Shown here: piece after piece, positions 59,050 to 64,000 of the stretch
Layout: every line of letters starts with the position of its first letter
How positions within the stretch are numbered: position 1 is the stretch's first letter
Source: Helichrysum umbraculigerum
Lineage: Eukaryota > Streptophyta > Magnoliopsida > Asterales > Asteraceae
NCBI GenBank assembly: GCA_949592205.1
Contig: CATIUR010000001.1
Coordinates: 335,364,250 to 335,428,249, forward strand
Length of the DNA: 64,000 nt
Direction: 5' to 3'
Made by a program: the position numbers and the translations under genes
The notes under the pieces: generated by a model
Database searches by the model: none
The model's input: the letters and a program-made list of their open reading frames with translations, nothing else
What the model was told of the DNA's origin: nothing

Positions 59050-61290
59050 CAAGTTAATTCGAATCCTCGCTAAGCGTTCAATCAGGCAATGACAATTTAA
59101 AACTTTTTGTGTTTCAACATTTTAACCTCTCAATCCATGGTCCCTACCAATTTCTCTACACAATGTTATTTGTGATTCCTTGTAAATTTCCTTCTAGAAT
59201 TACGTGTAAGACTTTATCAGCCAACACTTTCTTAGATTTGACACATGAAATACTTCGTGAACACCACTTCATTCTTGTGACAACTTTTAAGCGATATGTT
59301 ACTGAACCCATATGTTTAACAATTTAGAACGGTCCAACAACCTATGTGCTAACTTTCCCTTTCTTCCTAAAATAACGTTCGTCATTTCATACAAGTAGTG
59401 TCTTCAACACATATGTAAGAATGCTACCGCTCCAAGTTCCAAATCGTGGGTAATATAGTAATGCTTATGTATCTTGAGTTGTCGAGAGACGAATACGATT
59501 ACATTTCCCATTTAATTAAAACACAACTTAAACCTCGGTTTTGATGCATCCCAATACACAACGAAATCCTCCGATCCATCGCGAATAGTCCGGATTAATG
59601 CATTACACAAGGCATCCTTCAATGTTTGAAAAGATTCTTCTTAGTTCCTACCCCAAACAAACTTCTTATATATATGTGAGTAGTAGAGCGATCCTTGGAA
59701 AAACTCTCGATAAAATGCCGATAATAACCTGTGAATCCCAAATGCTTTACGAACCTTCACGATAGCTGTGGGACCTTCCATCCCTTTACAGCTTCTATTT
59801 TGCTAAAATTCACAAGAATAACTTCCTTGTTCACAACGTGCCCAAGCAAAACAAACCTCTTGTAGTCAAATTTCGAACTCTGAATATATTGCATAGACCT
59901 TTTCTTTCAAAAGAAACTCCAGGATTAGTCTTGAAGGAACTTCATGCTCCTTCTTAGTTTTAGAATAAATTAGAACGTAACAAATGAAAAAGTATGATAA
60001 ATTCATCGAGATGCGGCTTACATACGCTTTCGTTAAATATAGGAATGCTATAGTCGCATTAGTAAGATCGAAAGACATAACGAGAAATTTGAAATGTTCG
60101 TAACGAGTACTAAACGCAATCTTAGGTATATCTGATTCAGGTACCCTAAATTTATGGTAACCAGAATGAAGATTGATTTTTGAAAACCACTGAACACCTT
60201 GAAGTTGATCAAACAAATCATCCATCCTTGAAAGAGGACAGCGATTCTTGACCGTAAATTTGTTAAGTCCACGATAATCAATGCACAAATGAAAAGAACC
60301 ATCATTCTTTTTGACAAATAAGACAGGTGCTTCCAAAGGGAAAAGACTAGGGCGAATAAAACCCTTGTCTTGGAGCATCTTTAAAGTGAATTAAATAACT
60401 CTTGCATTCAAATAATATTAAGCGATTTGGAGCCTTTGCAACTGGGGTTGCTCCAAGAATAAGATCGATACAAATTTTTACGAGTCGCGAGGGATATGGT
60501 CCTTCTAAGTCTTCCGGGAAGACCTCGAGGGAATCGTCGATAACAGAATATTTGAAATTTTATATTATTAGCCTTTACGCTCATGAGTTGTTTCTTTTCG
60601 TCTTTGAAGTGTTATATGAAAATCTCAGGTATTACACCACCACTTAAGTGGTATACGAAATACTTTATCAAACATACAATTTCTTCCTAAATTTCGTCAA
60701 CTAATCCGTTCCCTCAACCACACCAAAACTTCTGAGTCCGAAGGGCAACAAGTCAATGCTAAAAGAGTATTCTTCTAGCACTAGAGTATACCCTTATGTA
60801 ACGTCTTTTAGTCTCTATGCGCACTCATTAATAATATTATTTCAATGTCTCCCACTCAAAACAAGCCATTGAGTGTTCTACTGTGTTGATTGGTGCCACT
60901 TGACTAGCTGTCATCCACGTTCAATTGTAACATGTCCTCTTCAGTTGCAGTTCGAATAAATACAACATGATGTAGATGTGTGATGATAGTGGTTACACCT
61001 TACTCACAGAAGATGTGAACCAGCGTAACCCTCTCTTCATGTGTTAGTATCTACCAGCCTTTTGATTACCCTTTCATTCTTAATATTGTTCTTACATTCC
61101 TTGTCTTATTGGTTTCATCGATTAACAATCCACCCATCAGTATTGCGCCTTGGATGGTAGGAGGCTCAGTCACTTCTACCATCCTGCTTGTTCCCAGAAC
61201 AAAGCTGTTGATGTACTTCTCAATTTTCTTAGCTTCGAGTGCCATGCGATGAGGTCTAATCCTTGCCAACTCATGAAATTGTCCGATTTA
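59050..61290 (-). pseudogene. Wrecked gag-pol of the degenerate Ty3 element
   Basis: Pieces appear in the expected order on the minus strand. A Gag fragment is near 61269-61066 (KKIEKYINSFVLG, PPTIQGAI). The pre-RT linker is near 60540-60420 (EVFPEDLEGPYPSR). RT is 60378-59866 (GFIRPS, FVKKNDGSF, KNRCPLSRMDDLFDQLQG). The start of RNase H is near 59580-59510. The RT active-site block reads FICYVLIYS where FIDDILIYS is expected, so both catalytic Asp are lost. Frames shift between pieces and most of gag, protease and integrase is gone or unrecognisable. Confidence 0.8.
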
Positions 61291-61380
61291 TGTTGCATGG
61301 TTAACTCCCATTGTATAAAAATTCCAAACTTGTACATTAACTTCTTCATTTCGTTATTGAAAGAATATTTCTCCTTAAAC

Positions 61381-61490
61381 AGTGCATTTATTTATTTTAT
61401 TTATTTATCTATTTATTTATTTATTTATATCTTTTATTTATGTATTTATTATTATTATTATTTATTTATTTTTTATTTTTTTTGCGCCAT
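61381..61490. repeat. (TTTA)n/(ATT)n microsatellite
   Basis: Low-complexity TTTATTTATTTA and ATTATTATT tract within the degenerate Ty3 interior. Confidence 0.9.
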
Positions 61491-61499
61491 CACCACTTC

Positions 61500-62500
61500 C
61501 ATCATTCGAATTCTCGACTATTAGTTCCATTTTCTCCTTCAGTGCTGCTTGCTCTACCATAATTCAATACGCTGTTACTAACTTGCATGACAATTTTTAA
61601 ATATTAAGGTCCACCACTGTTGTGCAATGATCGCAACAACATTGGAATTCTAGCCATCAATACAACAAATCCCTCCAGTTCAACCATCAGTTCAATCACC
61701 ACTATCACTTGTATGACCACCACCGAGTGTTTCTCCTCCACGAGTAAAATTTACGGGTAATGCGTCTTAGTAGTATGCTTGCTATAATTTCGAATTCATA
61801 TGAGTTTAGAATAGAATGAATACTTTGGAGTTTGTCTAGGCATCAATGCACCAGACTCACAAACATAAGAATAATTCGGTAATGAATATAATTGGGATTT
61901 TATTACAATATGACACGAAGATAGCCCACTGGACACGCAAATATGGTCGGATAAGCACACATATGTAAGAATACCTTTGTCAATTACGTCTGCAGCCATA
62001 ATTGTAAAAGTATCCTTTCATACATATACTTATCTTCCAAGTCTTTGTATCACAATAAGCTTTATATTCACGGAAAGAAATCAGATAGTTATAGAATCCT
62101 AAGTCACATGTAATCGAACCGCATAAAGAGTCAAATAGGTGAGTAAAACAGATAACCCGTCACTAAATACTTAAGGTTTAAACGTTTCAAGAGTGAATAA
62201 CAACTAAGGGTAATTGAGTCTTAGGGCTCCTTCCATCGTTTCCCCCAATTGCGGGTGGGTTCTCGGGGTTGGTGCCCATTTGTCTCCTCTTATAGATTCG
62301 AGTATCTTTTAATAAAGAGTCGTAAGATGATGAAGAAACGTTAACAACGTCCTTCTTATTTGAAATGACTAAGACGGATAATCGACATTAGCTATAACTA
62401 GCTTCACGGAATTGTATGCACACATAACGTCCTGACTCATGTTCTATATGTGGGTTCCTTATTTATAGTCTAGGCCAATCCACCTAGATCTCTATAAACA
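61500..62500. other. Leader part of the degenerate Ty3 element, no gene seen
   Basis: It lies between the Gag remnant and the primer site; no ORF with recognisable content. Confidence 0.5.
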
Positions 62501-62518
62501 ATGGCTCTGATACCAATC

Positions 62519-64000
62519 TGTCACACCCCGTCTAAAGCGGAAACAACGGGATATAACGGTGATAGGATCATAACACATCATTATAAAGAATTCTATATGA
62601 AATACAATATCCAATGTGTCATGATGCCAATAACATGAATAACGGTTCATGTCGTGCATACATTTCAACAATGAATTCAAAAGCTTACAACAAATGTATA
62701 CTACAATGTTAAGGCAAAACAAGCCTTCACAAACAACCTTAATGATGTACCACAAGTCTTGAATAACTCTTAATGCAACCCTAAAGGTCCACTAAGTTCT
62801 CTTGTCCACTGCTTTAAGTCCACTAGTATAACCTGAAAAGATATGCTCAAAAACGTCAACACGAATGTTGGTGAGTTTCGTAGGTTTGAAACCAAACACC
62901 ACAAGATAAAACATTTTGCTGTGATAATAATAGTTTAGGACAATGCAATAGAAATGTACACAAATGTGAAATAATGCAGCCAATATATCTCAATGTACGG
63001 CAATTACCTCACAAGGAAGTAAAGCACGAATGTAAGCAACCAATCTCAATGTACGGCAAATACTCCACAAGGAAGTACAGCACGAATGTAAACAACCAAT
63101 CTCAATGTACGGCAAATACTCCACAAGGAAGTACAGCAAGGATGTAAACAACCAATCTCAATGTACGGCAAATACTCCACAAGGAAGTACAGCACGGATG
63201 TAAGCAATAAGTCTCAATGCATATAAGTCACATAGTGTCACACATTTCAAGCATATGTCCAAAAATAGAAATGAATACGTTCACAGCATAAAACAATTGG
63301 TAAAACATGTGAGCATACTTTTCCCCCAATTTGAAAATAAGTAAATGAAAACGGGGTCACGAAAACTCACCTCAAGAAATGATGTAAGTATCGTCCCTTA
63401 AGTATAACCACCAAACAACTTTGCCAATCTACAAATGAATATATACGTATACGGGTTACAACCTAGACATAACTATGTCCTTCCATTGTATCCCAAGTCC
63501 AAATCACCTCTACTAAGTTTCTTCACAACCAAACCTCATGTGTCTTTACAAAAATCAACCCCATTATGAAATTCAGATTCTGTCCAGAATTTTGTACCAA
63601 TTCACGAATTTTTAAACATGACTTAATGAAATCATTTGACTCTAAAAATTTTACCAGTGATATTTCATGGTGTTAAGAACAACCTGTAATTTTTCCAGAA
63701 CTTATTTCAATAGTTTACTATTTTTAAAAATTCATCAAAGTAATCTGCTCTGTAACAACAATGATTTCTGAATACACAAAAGTTATAATTTATTTAAAAT
63801 ACTTAAAGACTTACAAAATTGATAATATTTTTACAGAGACTTGTTAACACTTTGATACTACTCCAGTAAAAATTTCAAGACCCAAATCTTAATTAAACAT
63901 ACGTTTCAAAAATTGACAAGTTAACCGAAATCATGAACCGAAAAACTCAGAAATGACATTCCATTTTATAAAATCATTTTGACCAACTTATACTCAACAT
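62519..64000 (-). repeat. 5' LTR of the degenerate Ty3 element (partial)
   Basis: Matches the first ~1.48 kb of 55746-58940 with only scattered differences (for example near 63095, 63140, 63600). Confidence 0.9.
62988..63211. repeat. Four 56-bp tandem repeats in the right Ty3 LTR
   Basis: Same period and unit count as the left LTR, with a few base differences between corresponding units. Confidence 0.85.

Larger units (their letters stand above)
55746..64000 (-). mobile_element. Degenerate Ty3 element, right LTR cut by window edge
   Basis: The left (3') LTR is 55746-58940 (TGTCACACCCCG ... GGTTGTCACA, 3195 bp). The interior is 58941-62518. The right (5') LTR starts at 62519 and runs off the window. 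The flank CAAAC (55741-55745) would be the left target site. The primer site TTGGTATCAGAGCC (62503-62516) and polypurine tract put it on the minus strand. The LTRs are still very similar although the interior is wrecked, so it probably moved in trans. Confidence 0.9.

Noticed and set aside
1..64000. tRNA or rRNA genes
   Set aside because: The only tRNA-like strings are primer-binding sites (TGGTATCAGAGC, TGGCGCCGCTGCCGGGGA) next to LTRs; no cloverleaf was found.

Overview
This is a stretch of a higher-plant nuclear genome. The evidence is a many-exon gene with GT/AG introns and a leader intron, teloboxes (AAACCCTA), AT-rich spacers, and dense nested LTR retrotransposons, a CACTA transposon and Helitron-like ends. 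The style of the repeats (near-palindromic LTR motifs such as ACTCGCCGAGT, GGGGCAGAGCCCC triads, Tekay-like chromoviruses) suggests Asteraceae. That placement rests on memory of similar repeats and is an inference.

Layout. (1) 1-8640: one host gene on the minus strand. I resolved 14 coding exons with continuous reading phase (1138 codons, C-terminus off the left edge) and a non-coding first exon. It looks like the plant-conserved, nuclear-type family of Arabidopsis AT4G29790/AT2G19390. (2) 8.7-13.2 kb: AT-rich spacer with two Helitron-like elements. (3) 13238-15881: solo LTR. (4) 16597-34448: a non-autonomous LTR element (TSD CTCCC) carrying a very young, coding-intact Ty3 chromovirus at 19189-29883 (TSD CTTAA). 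(5) 34449-35231: single-copy-looking DNA with a possible orphan first exon. (6) 35211-35798: an LTR remnant with an Asp-type primer-binding site. (7) 35816 to the right edge: a nest of insertions. In order, each inside the previous one, they are a Ty1/copia gag, a CACTA transposon (37562), a chromovirus-type LTR (41336), an Athila-like solo LTR (41574, TSD GTGAT), a minus-strand solo LTR (42554, TSD GCTAT) and an Athila-like element (42563-52462, TSD GTGTG). A second, degraded Ty3 element (55746 to >64000) sits in the same chromovirus-type LTR.

Most interesting points: the innermost Athila-like element has an open Gag-protease ORF fused to about 400 residues I cannot identify, and no reverse transcriptase. 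The young chromovirus has an extra coiled-coil ORF upstream of gag. Several unrelated LTR families carry arrays of short CG-containing palindromes, in four cases on the upstream side of a TATAAATA box. A stem-loop next to the polypurine tract is shared by the chromovirus, the non-autonomous element that hosts it and the degraded Ty3 element, which hints at cross-mobilisation. I saw no rRNA, tRNA or CRISPR.
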